NCBI RefSeq assembly: GCF_013249015.1
Contig: NZ_JABRPL010000009.1
Span: forward strand, 1-34,929
Source: Rathayibacter agropyri
Lineage (GTDB): Bacteria > Actinomycetota > Actinomycetes > Actinomycetales > Microbacteriaceae
DNA length: 34,929 nt
Direction: 5' to 3'
In this document: piece after piece, positions 1 through 7,188 of the stretch
Position numbering within the stretch: position 1 is the stretch's first letter
How the letters are laid out: the number at the start of each line of letters is the position of its first letter
Notes under the pieces: generated by a model
Seen by the model: only the letters and a program-made list of their open reading frames with translations
What the model was told of the DNA's origin: nothing
Database searches by the model: none
Program-made: the position numbers and the translations under genes

Positions 1-170
1 CTTCTATTCTCTCAAACGGGAAGCCGATGCCTCTGAGCGACACACCCGAATCAGACCTTATGAATAACGCTCTAAGGTGAGGCGGATCCCAGCACTTACG
101 CGGGAATCTCAGCCCTCGGCGGTGTGCACCGGTCTGGCTCGGTGCGGCTCGGTTACCCCTCGACGGCCGT

Positions 171-213
171 CTTTTAATCCGCGGGTCGTCGGTTCGAGCC
201 CGACGGGGCCCAC
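171..213 (+). other. tRNA-Lys-like 3' fragment (putative attachment-site remnant)
   Basis: The sequence from a CTTTTAA anticodon-loop-like stretch (TTT, Lys) through a perfect T-arm (gtcgg/ccgac around TTCGAGC) to an acceptor strand ending in CCA looks like the 3' half of a tRNA. The 5' half is absent: nothing upstream pairs with the ggggccc acceptor strand, and the anticodon stem is mismatched. Tyrosine integrases commonly use tRNA 3' halves as attachment sites, so this is most likely an att remnant rather than a functional tRNA. No integrase gene is visible in the window. Bases 1-170 hold nothing I recognise. Confidence 0.6.
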
Positions 214-585
214 CAGCGTAAGAGCCGGTCAGACGGGATTTCGTCCGAACCGGCTCGACCGCTTGGCGGCGGACATAGCGCGGCGCAGTCACCCGCGATC
301 GGCGTCAAGCAGGGCCACCGACAACGCTCCCATCTCGGCCGCGAGAGCCGACACCTTCGGCACGGTCGGGCAGCGCCGATAGGCCATCCTTGCTTGTTTC
401 GGCCAGCGGGCACATCGGCGCAACTTCGCACGACTCACATGTGGGCAGAGCCGACATCACTCCCGAGCTTCGCCGCGGGGTCGACCCCGGTCGGAAGCGC
501 CGGATTGTTCGGGTTATCGGGTGCGATTCGCCCGATATGTAACGGCCGTATATTCAACATCTTGAACTATGTTAGTTTCACCTCC
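214..585. other. Gene-poor stretch
   Basis: No open frame here looks coding. The last 60 bases are clearly richer in A+T than the surroundings and lead straight into the broken acyltransferase gene. I see no terminator or recognisable RNA. Confidence 0.4.
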
Positions 586-594
586 GTGAAATAA

Positions 595-1518
595 CAGATA
601 GGGCTAGACGCCGTCCGAATTGTGGGGTTCGTGGCTATCGTCGCGGGACACGTCTGGACGACGGAGGAATCCCGGTGGCTCGTCTACCCCTGGCACGTGC
701 CGCTTTACTTCATGCTCTCCGGGCGTCTCTGGACGCGGAAGCGCGAGTTCGGGCCGGACGTGCGCACCCGCCTTCGCACGCTGCTGCTCCCCTACGTCTC
801 GTGGCTCCTCATCATCGGCGCCCTGCTCGCCGCCTCGCTGGTCGCCCGAGGGTGGCCGTTCACTGCTGACGGCGTGTACCGGTTCCTGCTCGGCGGGTCG
901 TACCTCGGCCGCCCGTTCTCCGCGTTCTGGTTCGTGACGTGCCTGTTCACGGCGGGCGTCGTGCTGCGGCTACTGCAGCGGTTCCCCCTGTGGGTCCCGA
1001 CGGCGATCGCTGTCGTCGGACTCGTCGTCGCGTACATCTCGCCCGAGGTCGTGGCCGCGGTGCCGTGGGCGGCGGGGACGGCGATCCCGGCGCTGATCTT
1101 TGTACTCGCCGGTTACGGGCTGAAGGTATGGAGCCCGCGGCGGCCTGTGCTCGTCGGTGTCACCGCGCTCATGGTCGGCATCATCCTGGTGGCCACTCGG
1201 CTCGCGGAGCCCGTGAATATTAAGTCCTCCGAGTTCGGCACCCCGGTGCTCAGCGTCGTCGCCGCGATCTGCATTTCCGGCGGGCTCATCCTGCTCGGCG
1301 AGAAGGCGTTCGAGCGGGCCGGCGAGCGCGTGTCGAAGGCGGTCACGATGCTCGCCGCGGCTGGCCTGGTCGTCATCCTCACGCATGCTGCAGTGCTCAG
1401 CGCCCTCCGTATCGACCCGATCATCGTGTTCGCCGCGGCACTCGTCCTGCCGTGGCTGCTCGGGCTGGTCCTGCTGCGGATCCCGGGGACGCGGTTCCTC
1501 ACCGGTGCCCGCGCCTGA
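595..1518 (+). pseudogene. Acyltransferase family 3 membrane protein, 5' end disrupted
   Basis: The open frame is a multi-pass membrane protein of about 300 aa resembling acyltransferase-3 (PF01757) O-acetylases. The N-terminal family signature is visible, GLDAVRIVG followed by AGHVW, then WHVPLYFMLSG. That conserved sequence starts upstream of the only start codon in the open frame (GTG at 622). Reading back in the same frame gives GTG AAA TAA CAG ATA GGG, so a TAA at 592-594 sits two codons after a potential GTG at 586. About ten hydrophobic segments fill the rest and the C-terminus appears intact. Such enzymes acylate cell-surface polysaccharides. I call it a probable pseudogene; a short product from GTG 622 would lose the start of helix 1. 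A hairpin follows the stop. Confidence 0.65.
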
Positions 1519-1526
1519 ATGACGAC

Positions 1527-1567
1527 AGACGCCCCACCTCCCGCCGAAGCGAACGGGGGGGGCGTCT
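1527..1567 (+). terminator. Hairpin after the acyltransferase gene
   Basis: A nine-base inverted repeat, agacgcccc at 1527-1535 and ggggcgtct at 1559-1567, begins 9 nt after the stop codon. There is no T-run, which is usual for high-GC actinobacterial terminators. Confidence 0.6.
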
Positions 1568-1580
1568 CCGTGCCGGCGGG

Positions 1581-1774
1581 TCAGGCAGGCGTGGCGATCA
1601 GGACGGAGGGCGACGCGTTGACGGCGCCCGTGAAATAACTAGCGTCAAGGGACCCGGAGATGGTGCACGCCTGGCGGCCGATGTAGATAGCCACCTCTGC
1701 GATGACGATCGCAGCGACCTCGTCATCCTCGGACTCTGCCTTGCGCCGGGCGGTGGCTCGAGGCCGCTCAGTAG
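1581..1774 (-). other. Unassigned open frame downstream of the small membrane protein
   Basis: On the minus strand a frame ending in TGA at 1581-1583 reads plausibly (ends TGAVNASPSVLIATPA) and contains a short charged stretch followed by a hydrophobic one. I find no ATG or GTG near its upstream end with a ribosome-binding site. It overlaps the 3' end of the neighbouring gene in another frame. It could be a frameshifted tail of that neighbour or a decayed gene. No family is recognised. Confidence 0.25.
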
Positions 1775-2143
1775 CTAGTCGACCTTGCTGCCCCTCACAG
1801 CAGGAACGACAAGCGCGATCGAACTGACGACCGCCGGGACAAAGCCGAACTGCGACTCCGCTGGGAACCCGTTGACGAGGAGGGAGACGCCAGCGGCAAG
1901 ACCGCCGATCGAGAGGACCTGCGCACCGCTGCTCCCACCGATGACCGCTGCGGACTCGGCCCGCGCGAGTCGTGTCAACGCCCCAGCACGGGCCTGTTCA
2001 GTGGCGATGTGCGCATCAACAATCGTCTCGGCGCTGCCGGGCACGAGACGCTCGTCGCCCTCGATCATCACGACCGGAGCCAGAGGACCTCGGAACGATT
2101 GGCTCCGAGCGATCCCCTCTACTGCTCGCGCTGTCAGTGTCAT
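1775..2143 (-). CDS. Small protein with two C-terminal membrane helices
   Basis: The 122-aa product starts at ATG 2143, with a GAGG ribosome-binding sequence about 8 nt upstream. The first 80 residues are soluble and charged. They are followed by two hydrophobic segments (around VLSIGGLAAGVSLLV and FVPAVVSSIALVVPAV), so it should be anchored by a C-terminal hairpin. The frame stays open upstream to a GTG at 2377, and that extension contains a VHEVRH (HExxH-type) sequence just before the ATG. Because the extension looks less protein-like, I prefer the ATG but cannot exclude a 200-aa form. No family is recognised. It lies between the two tRNA-like fragments, which suggests accessory DNA. Confidence 0.4.
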   Translation of the reverse strand: MTLTARAVEGIARSQSFRGPLAPVVMIEGDERLVPGSAETIVDAHIATEQARAGALTRLARAESAAVIGGSSGAQVLSIGGLAAGVSLLVNGFPAESQFGFVPAVVSSIALVVPAVRGSKVD

Positions 2144-2582
2144 GTGCCGAACCTCGTGCACTGATACGCCGAGCGCTCTGACCGGCATAAGAGGCGCCTG
2201 CGCCCCCTGCCAGCAGCACTGGACAGTGCCGTGGTCAAGCGATGCGTCGGCGAATAATGACGTAATGACGACGCTGCGTTCCCCTCCGTGCTCCTCAAGC
2301 GGCGGGACCCGTCGAACCCACTCAAGGACTGGCGCGAGCACCGCGACCGACTCGATGCGCCGGTGACCCCGTTCCACTCATTGCGGAAGCACGTTGCAAC
2401 GGCCCTCGACGACTCCGCTCGCACGATCGCCGACTACCCCAGGCACAGCACCCCCGATGACACAGGACGTCGGCACGGGCTCGCAACGGAGGGCGACCCG
2501 GAGCACTGTCCCGGTATGAGTTCGGCCCGTGGTTCCGGGGTCGAGCGCCTCCAAAGTTGTTGCGAAATCTCGCTCCGACCAC

Positions 2583-2619
2583 TCCGTGGGTCGTCGGTTC
2601 GAGCCCGGAGGTCCCACCC
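2583..2619 (+). other. Second tRNA 3'-end-like fragment
   Basis: This stretch repeats the T-arm region of the fragment at 178-213 (shared block GGGTCGTCGGTTCGAGCCCG). The T-stem is weakened, the acceptor strand differs (gaggtccc) and there is no CCA. No 5' half of a tRNA is present. Together the two fragments flank about 2.4 kb containing the broken acyltransferase and the small membrane protein, as expected for the scar of an element inserted at a tRNA locus. Apart from this fragment, 2144-2675 shows nothing I can call a gene. Confidence 0.5.
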
Positions 2620-2675
2620 CTTGACGGCGTGGAAGCCCAGGCCGCGGGTCGCAACTGTCCCGCCTCGAAGCTCGG

Positions 2676-3302
2676 CTACTCAGCGAGCTGTGCGGCTCGC
2701 TCGAAGGCGCGGAGGAGATGGTCGCGCTTCCCCGGCTGGTTCATTGAACGCTGACTCGGGTGCCACGAATTGATGACCGTCAGACCGCCCACGAAGAAGG
2801 GCGCAACGTACTTCACCCACCCCTCGGTCGGCTGAGTGCCGGAAGTAATCACGACGCGAAGCTCAGGCAACAGCGGCAGCAATCGACGGAGCTCCAGCGC
2901 ACCCTGCTGGGTCTCTGACGCATTCGGTGCCCGAACCGAGCCCAGGTACCAGGGGACGATATTCCACAGCACCGTATGGTCATGAAGACCCGCCTCATTG
3001 CGGAGCCTCCAGGCCGTTGCAGCGGTTGCATCCCTGTTATCGACCGAGACGAAACCCGAACCGGCTTCCTCGTCCGCTCTGGGTCCCGGGGATTCCAATA
3101 GCACGAGAACGCGAGCATGAACGCCCGCCTCAGCGGGATCAAAATGGGGCACCGCGACGTCCGGATTCTTCGGAGAACGCCGTGCGAGCAGCCCCTCCCG
3201 CCAAGCGCTGAGCGGAGCAACTGAGGGCTCGCGGTCAAGCATCAACCTTCGCTCGGCGCGGGCGTCATTACCAGCGAGGCCGCGGGGCGCACTCATGAAC
3301 AC
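2676..3302 (-). CDS. Uracil-DNA glycosylase-like protein
   Basis: The 208-aa product resembles the uracil-DNA glycosylase superfamily (PF03167). It has an early VLVLLESPGPRA segment in the place of the water-activating loop, a central LWNIVPWYLG strand, and a C-terminal SWHPS motif matching the family's HPS DNA-intercalation loop. Family members excise damaged bases, or in divergent branches have other nucleic-acid roles. Here the first motif is ESPG rather than a canonical GxDPG, so activity is uncertain. I chose GTG 3302 (MFMSAPRG) because a TAGCAT -10 box lies exactly 6 nt upstream, implying a leaderless mRNA; ATG 3296 is the alternative. The promoter directly abuts three 17-bp tandem repeats. 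Confidence 0.7.
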   Translation of the reverse strand: MFMSAPRGLAGNDARAERRLMLDREPSVAPLSAWREGLLARRSPKNPDVAVPHFDPAEAGVHARVLVLLESPGPRADEEAGSGFVSVDNRDATAATAWRLRNEAGLHDHTVLWNIVPWYLGSVRAPNASETQQGALELRRLLPLLPELRVVITSGTQPTEGWVKYVAPFFVGGLTVINSWHPSQRSMNQPGKRDHLLRAFERAAQLAE

Positions 3303-3308
3303 GGTCAG

Positions 3309-3314
3309 ATGCTA
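3309..3314 (-). promoter_or_regulatory. -10 box of the glycosylase-like gene (leaderless)
   Basis: TAGCAT on the minus strand is separated by 6 nt from the GTG start at 3302. The -35 position falls inside the adjacent tandem repeats. Confidence 0.5.
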
Positions 3315-3365
3315 CTCATAAGCCCTGGAATCTCATAAGCCCTGGATTCTCATAAGCCCTGGATT
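3315..3365 (-). repeat. Three tandem 17-bp repeats over a promoter
   Basis: ctcataagccctggaat at 3315-3331 is followed without a gap by two copies of ctcataagccctggatt (3332-3348, 3349-3365), differing from it at one base. The array begins at the base next to the -10 box and would cover about -13 to -63 of the glycosylase-like gene. This suits an operator or activator array. The sequence is also more A/T-rich than its surroundings. Confidence 0.85.
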
Positions 3366-3489
3366 CATAGCCACCGCGCGCCCAGCCTCGACAGATCGTC
3401 CCCTTGACTCCCACGCTGCACAACGGTCTAGCGAAAGGGATGGAGAACTCAGCAGATCGGCACAAGAGCGCGAGCGGCGCCGCCCGCCG

Positions 3490-3678
3490 TCACTCGTGGC
3501 AGAGCGCCCACACCGCGTCGGGGTAGTCGCGGGGTCTCTCGCCGACGAGAAGGCGCCAGCGGCCACCGTGGTGATCAACGAGGCGGCCGGTGACCACCTC
3601 GGAGAGCCAGTCGGAGTCGACCCGGTACCAGCGGACGAGGCGGACGGTGGAGGCGGTGTGCGGGGGGCGACTCGACAT
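3490..3678 (-). CDS. Small basic hypothetical protein (62 aa)
   Basis: The start is ATG 3678, with AAGGA about 8 nt upstream. The product is rich in Arg and Trp (VRLVRWYRVDSDWLSEVV, then GGRWRLLVGERP), has no membrane segment, and looks like a small folded beta-rich domain. The frame is open upstream to 4020, but that extension has the composition of non-coding DNA. It is transcribed away from the secreted-protein pair. No family is recognised. Confidence 0.5.
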   Translation of the reverse strand: MSSRPPHTASTVRLVRWYRVDSDWLSEVVTGRLVDHHGGRWRLLVGERPRDYPDAVWALCHE

Positions 3679-3930
3679 CGGGGGTTCCTTCACGACGGCG
3701 GGAGGGAGCGCGGGGGCAAGGGCAGCATTCGCCAGGCGAATGGGCGCCGGACCCGAGCCGGCAGGACACCGGTTGTCGGCGGGCCTGGAATGGGCGGCAT
3801 CCGGAGGACCGGATGCTGGAACTCTAGACGGCGAGGCCGCCGCTGTCTGTCCCAGGAACGGACACGCGACTGAGGCGACACTCAGGTACGCGCCTCTGGC
3901 GCCTGCTCCCATGTGCCCCGACAGAGGGAC

Positions 3931-3953
3931 GTGACTATTGCTAATTAAGTCAC
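3931..3953 (+). promoter_or_regulatory. Inverted repeat GTGACT-N11-AGTCAC in an A/T-rich promoter region
   Basis: GTGACT at 3931-3936 and AGTCAC at 3948-3953 flank an A/T-rich centre containing TAATTA, a possible -10 element. It lies about 190 bp before the secreted-protein operon and is the most A/T-rich spot in this intergenic region. I propose an operator; the regulator is unknown. Confidence 0.35.
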
Positions 3954-4001
3954 AAACACGTGGCCCAATAACGGCGACTGAGAAGGTGAACAAGGAGCAC
4001 C

Positions 4002-4061
4002 GTGGGGCTCTTTGAATCAACCGAGACGGCCTGAGATTCCATTGAGAATGGTCCGAATCTC
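4002..4061 (+). promoter_or_regulatory. Possible leader mini-ORF followed by a hairpin
   Basis: A strong AAGGAG sequence precedes GTG 4002, which opens a ten-codon frame (MGLFESTETA) ending in TGA at 4032-4034. The stop overlaps the base of a hairpin with arms GAGATT plus CCATT at 4033-4043 and AATGG plus AATCTC at 4047-4061, interrupted by a 4-nt bulge. The arrangement resembles a translated leader controlling a downstream structure. No T-run follows, so any control would more likely act on RNA stability or translation. This is inference from layout only. Confidence 0.3.
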
Positions 4062-4144
4062 CCGTGAGTGTGGAAGATTAACCATTGCTACTCAACCTAA
4101 GGTTTCGACACAGACTGAAAATCAGCACAGATGTGGGAGTCATT

Positions 4145-4591
4145 ATGGGAATCAGCGTGAAAGTGCGTATAGTCGGAGGGGTTCTGGGCTGCTGCCTCTT
4201 GTCGGCGGAGTTCCTTCCCGTGCCTTCAGCCAGGGCCGACGATTCTTCCTGCGACTATTCGATGACGACGCTCGAGTACTCATGCTCGGGCAGCGAAGCG
4301 GTGAGACAGCCGACAGATGTCATCGGAGCGAGAATCTACAGCCAGAAGGGGTTCCAGGGCCGCGAATTGACCGTCTGGGTACCGACCTTCTGCCCGAAGA
4401 ACAACCGCGTGGACTGGCTCCTGGCCCTCGGCAACGAATTGCGCGCGCAGGTCAGCTCCGTCCAAGCCTGGTCGGGCTGCTGGGTGTGGCTCTACCGAAA
4501 TGATGGGTCGCGGGAGGGGCCGTACACCTCCGACGTCCCCGATATAGGGAGTTTTATGGATGATCAGGCCGTTGTGGTGGGGCTGAGTTGA
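4145..4591 (+). CDS. Secreted beta/gamma-crystallin-fold-like protein
   Basis: The 148-aa product starts at ATG 4145 with GGGAG 5 nt upstream. A Sec signal peptide (basic start, hydrophobic core, cleavage after VPSARA) leaves a mature protein of about 117 aa. Its pattern, ARIYSQKGFQGRELTVWVP then QVSSVQAWSGCWVWLYRN, matches the Greek-key layout of beta/gamma-crystallin and peptidase-inhibitor I36 domains (Y..kG..G.. then SS....W...LY). Five cysteines in the mature part allow disulfides. Its stop codon shares one base with the ATG of the next gene (TGATG), so the two are translated together. Possible roles are extracellular inhibitor, ligand-binding protein or toxin partner; the fold is inferred, not proven. 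Confidence 0.6.
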   Translation: MGISVKVRIVGGVLGCCLLSAEFLPVPSARADDSSCDYSMTTLEYSCSGSEAVRQPTDVIGARIYSQKGFQGRELTVWVPTFCPKNNRVDWLLALGNELRAQVSSVQAWSGCWVWLYRNDGSREGPYTSDVPDIGSFMDDQAVVVGLS

Positions 4592-5175
4592 TGATGAAGC
4601 GACTTCTCCGTGCCACCCTCGCTGTCGTCCTCGCTGTGCCAGTGATCGTCACAGGCGCCGCACCCGCGAGCGCCAACGATCAACCGACCGTCACTCAGCT
4701 CCTTGAACTCTGTAACAGGGGATCCCCTGATTCCTGCGTCTTCCATCCGCGCCGTACGGAGATATTCCAAAGCGCCCCACAGCTGGCAGGTTCGAGCACC
4801 AACTGCTCCTCTTTCAACTCCACGCGGGTAATACGCTACGACGCACTCAGCGGGACGACGAACACCTGGGGCGTCGAAGTAAATGCGAGAACGAAGCTCG
4901 GCGAAGCATTCGAAGCCGGCGTCTCGAATACTGTCCAGCACCAGTGGCTCTGGACTGACGCCAGGGGTGACGAGATCCGGCAGGACGTCGGGGCTCACTC
5001 CGCCGTCAACGTTTGGGTCTCCAAGCAGTCGACTCGAGTGACGGGCACCTGGGAGATCCACTTCGACTCCCGCTATTACGGGCACTACATCTGGTACGTC
5101 GATGGCTCCGTGTCCGGGCAAGTCGTCGGACAGGGCTGGACATTTCGAAGCGAGCAGGTTCCGGCCAGTTGCTGA
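4591..5175 (+). CDS. Secreted aerolysin-like beta-rich protein
   Basis: The 194-aa product starts at ATG 4591, overlapping the previous stop; a second ATG follows at once. A clear signal peptide (MKRLLRATLAVVLAVPVIV, cleavage after APASA) marks it as exported. The mature region has alternating polar/hydrophobic strands (NTWGVEVNARTKLGEAFEAG, HSAVNVWVSKQSTRVTGTW) and a terminal HYIWYVDG segment. Actinobacterial secreted proteins of this pattern resemble the elongated beta domain of aerolysin/ETX-MTX2-type pore formers, where such amphipathic stretches insert into membranes. Cysteines cluster at the N-terminus and there is one at the very end. It may be a pore-forming effector working with the crystallin-like partner; this is inference. 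Confidence 0.55.
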   Translation: MMKRLLRATLAVVLAVPVIVTGAAPASANDQPTVTQLLELCNRGSPDSCVFHPRRTEIFQSAPQLAGSSTNCSSFNSTRVIRYDALSGTTNTWGVEVNARTKLGEAFEAGVSNTVQHQWLWTDARGDEIRQDVGAHSAVNVWVSKQSTRVTGTWEIHFDSRYYGHYIWYVDGSVSGQVVGQGWTFRSEQVPASC

Positions 5176-5208
5176 GACCGGACCGCACGGTCCCGAGGAG
5201 ACACGGGC

Positions 5209-5460
5209 TCAGGGCCGCTGGCGAATCGTGGTGCGCGAGCGTCCCAAGACTTGTCTCTTCGGCGCACGGACGGTGAACCCTGAACGCAACCTCCGCGAGC
5301 GGCGCCGCCACAGGCGCTCACTCGGGCCGAAGGCACCGGCTTCGAGGAGATGACGGAGCGAGAGGGTGACCTGCCGAGCCAGATGGGGGTCGATCCGACC
5401 GGGGACACGGAGCGCATCAATGAGGTCGAGTGCGGTGTGCGCGGTACGGGAAATCGCCAT
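5209..5460 (-). CDS. Hypothetical small protein (83 aa)
   Basis: The first 50 residues (MAISRTAHTALDLIDALRVP onward) read like a helical domain. The rest is Arg-rich and low in complexity, so the true gene may be shorter or decayed. There is no good ribosome-binding site before ATG 5460. It lies tail-to-tail with the secreted pair. No family is recognised. Confidence 0.3.
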   Translation of the reverse strand: MAISRTAHTALDLIDALRVPGRIDPHLARQVTLSLRHLLEAGAFGPSERLWRRRSRRLRSGFTVRAPKRQVLGRSRTTIRQRP

Positions 5461-5560
5461 GATCGAACGCTAAACACGAATTGCGCACCTCTGCGCGCCC
5501 CAGACGGGGGCGCGGCACTGGACTGATGCTCAGCCCTGCCGCGCCCCGCCACGACAGAGT

Positions 5561-5842
5561 TCAGTCGTGGCCGTTACTGCCGTTGCCACGCCCGGTCGAG
5601 GACTGCAAGCGGTCGATGTGCTCAGAGGCCTGCGCCTTGGTGAGGTCGGCCGGGAGCGTCTCGCCCGCCTCGCGGGCAAGGGTATCGAGGTAGCTGCGCT
5701 GCGGGCCGGTCATCGGCTCGTCTCCGGTCACCCAATCAGAGGGGTCCTTGCTGGCACTGGTGTCGCTGCCGTCATCGGCACGGGCGCCGAGGACATCGCC
5801 CTCGGTCTTGACATCGGGATCGGTGGTGTTGTCATCGCTCAT
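5561..5842 (-). CDS. DUF3072 family protein
   Basis: The 93-aa product has a disordered acidic N-terminal half and a conserved C-terminal half, PMTGPQRSYLDTLAREAGE then LTKAQASEHIDRLQ, the signature of DUF3072 proteins found across Actinobacteria. That block resembles a short helical SAP/Lsr2-like DNA-binding motif, but the function is not established. It ends in a Gly/Asn/Ser tail. It is a stand-alone small gene between the accessory left part and the conserved gal locus. Confidence 0.8.
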   Translation of the reverse strand: MSDDNTTDPDVKTEGDVLGARADDGSDTSASKDPSDWVTGDEPMTGPQRSYLDTLAREAGETLPADLTKAQASEHIDRLQSSTGRGNGSNGHD

Positions 5843-5919
5843 GCTGCGACGCTACGCCCGACGACCGACACCGACGAGGGCTTGCGGAGTCGGCTCCCGC
5901 AGCCCGCTCGTCACCCGCC

Positions 5920-7188
5920 TCAGGGGCCGAGCAGCGCGTGTGCGACGGTGAAGATCACCAGGCCGGCCAGTGAGCCGACGACGGTGCCGTTGATCCGAAT
6001 GAACTGGAGATCTTTACCGACCTGCAACTCGAGCTTCTCGGACGTCTCTCGCGGGTCCCAGCGGTGGATGGTGTCGCCGATGATGCTGGCGATGTCGGTG
6101 CGATACCGATCGACGAGGTTGGCCGCGACCGATCCGATCCAGGAGTCGACGGTCGCCGCGAGGCCCGCATCGGTCGAGAGGCGGCGGCCGAGGTCGACCA
6201 CGATCGACTCAATGCTGCCGCGCAGCGGGCTCTCCGGGTCGTCCATCGCGCCCAAGAGGGAGGCCTTCGTCGCCTCCCAGGCGTCGCCCGCGAGTTCGCG
6301 CACGCGCGGGCTGTCGAAGGCGCGGTTTTTAATCTCCTCGACGCGCGCGATCAGGTCGGGATCGGTGCCGAGATCCTGCGCGAGGGTGGCGAGGTAGCCG
6401 TCAATCGCGATCCGAAACGGGTGCCCCTGGTCGTCGCGGACGGACGCGACGAAGACGAGCGCCTCGTGATAGAGCCGCTCGTCGACCGCGCGGCTCACCG
6501 CGGAGGGCAGCCAGCTTGGCAGCCGTCCGCTGACCATCCGGGTGAAGCTCTGCGGGTTCGCAACGAGCCACCCCTCCGCCTGCTCGACCAGCGTGTCGAC
6601 CAGGCGGCGGTGGTGCCCAGCGTCGACCACGCTGCCCACCAGCGAACCCAGCGGCGGACCCCACTGCGGATCGAGGAGGTGGCGCCGCGCGAGTGCCTCG
6701 ATCACGCGCTGCACATCCGAATCGTCGAGCAGAGCAATCGCCGAGCGGACGGCGGCCGCGCTCTCGCCGCCCACACGGTGCGCATTCTCGGGCTCGGCCA
6801 ACCAGAGGCCGGCACGACGGGCGATCCCGAACGAATCGAGCTTCTCGCGGACGATGGCGCCGCGAAGGAAGTTCTCTTCGACGAACAGGGCGAGACTCGC
6901 GCCGATCTCGTCCTTTTTCGTCGGGATGATCGCCGTGTGCGGGATCGGCAGGCCCAGCGGCCGCCGGAACAGCGCCGTCACCGCGAACCAGTCGGCGAGC
7001 GCGCCGACCATGCCGCCCTCGCTCGCAGCGCGCACCCACTGGAACCACGGGTAGCGCTCCTGCAGCGCGAAGGAGATCGCGAACACGATCGCCATCACGA
7101 CGAGCAATCCCGTCGCGAGCCGTTTCATCCGGACGAGGGCAACGCGCTTCGCCTCATCGTCTCGCCCGACCGCCTCCAGGGTCGTCAT
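5920..7188 (-). CDS. DUF445 family membrane protein
   Basis: The 422-aa product starts at ATG 7188, which overlaps the stop of the epimerase gene (ATGA). An N-terminal helix (GLLVVMAIVFAISFA) is followed by the hallmark DUF445 segment MVGALADWFAVTALFRRPLG and IPHTAIIPTKKDEIG. A long helical region and a C-terminal helix (VVGSLAGLVIFTVAHALL) complete it. The length is normal for this family (YjiN-type), whose function is unknown; an envelope role is suspected. The overlap implies co-translation with the epimerase. The frame open upstream of ATG 7188 is a shadow of the epimerase gene. Confidence 0.9.
   Translation of the reverse strand: MTTLEAVGRDDEAKRVALVRMKRLATGLLVVMAIVFAISFALQERYPWFQWVRAASEGGMVGALADWFAVTALFRRPLGLPIPHTAIIPTKKDEIGASLALFVEENFLRGAIVREKLDSFGIARRAGLWLAEPENAHRVGGESAAAVRSAIALLDDSDVQRVIEALARRHLLDPQWGPPLGSLVGSVVDAGHHRRLVDTLVEQAEGWLVANPQSFTRMVSGRLPSWLPSAVSRAVDERLYHEALVFVASVRDDQGHPFRIAIDGYLATLAQDLGTDPDLIARVEEIKNRAFDSPRVRELAGDAWEATKASLLGAMDDPESPLRGSIESIVVDLGRRLSTDAGLAATVDSWIGSVAANLVDRYRTDIASIIGDTIHRWDPRETSEKLELQVGKDLQFIRINGTVVGSLAGLVIFTVAHALLGP

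Noticed and set aside
171-213. Functional tRNA-Lys gene
   Set aside because: No 5' acceptor strand or D-arm pairs with the 3' half and the anticodon stem is mismatched.
2016-2424. Several overlapping 60-95-codon frames
   Set aside because: They are Arg/Ser-rich with no start signals; typical shadows in high-GC DNA.
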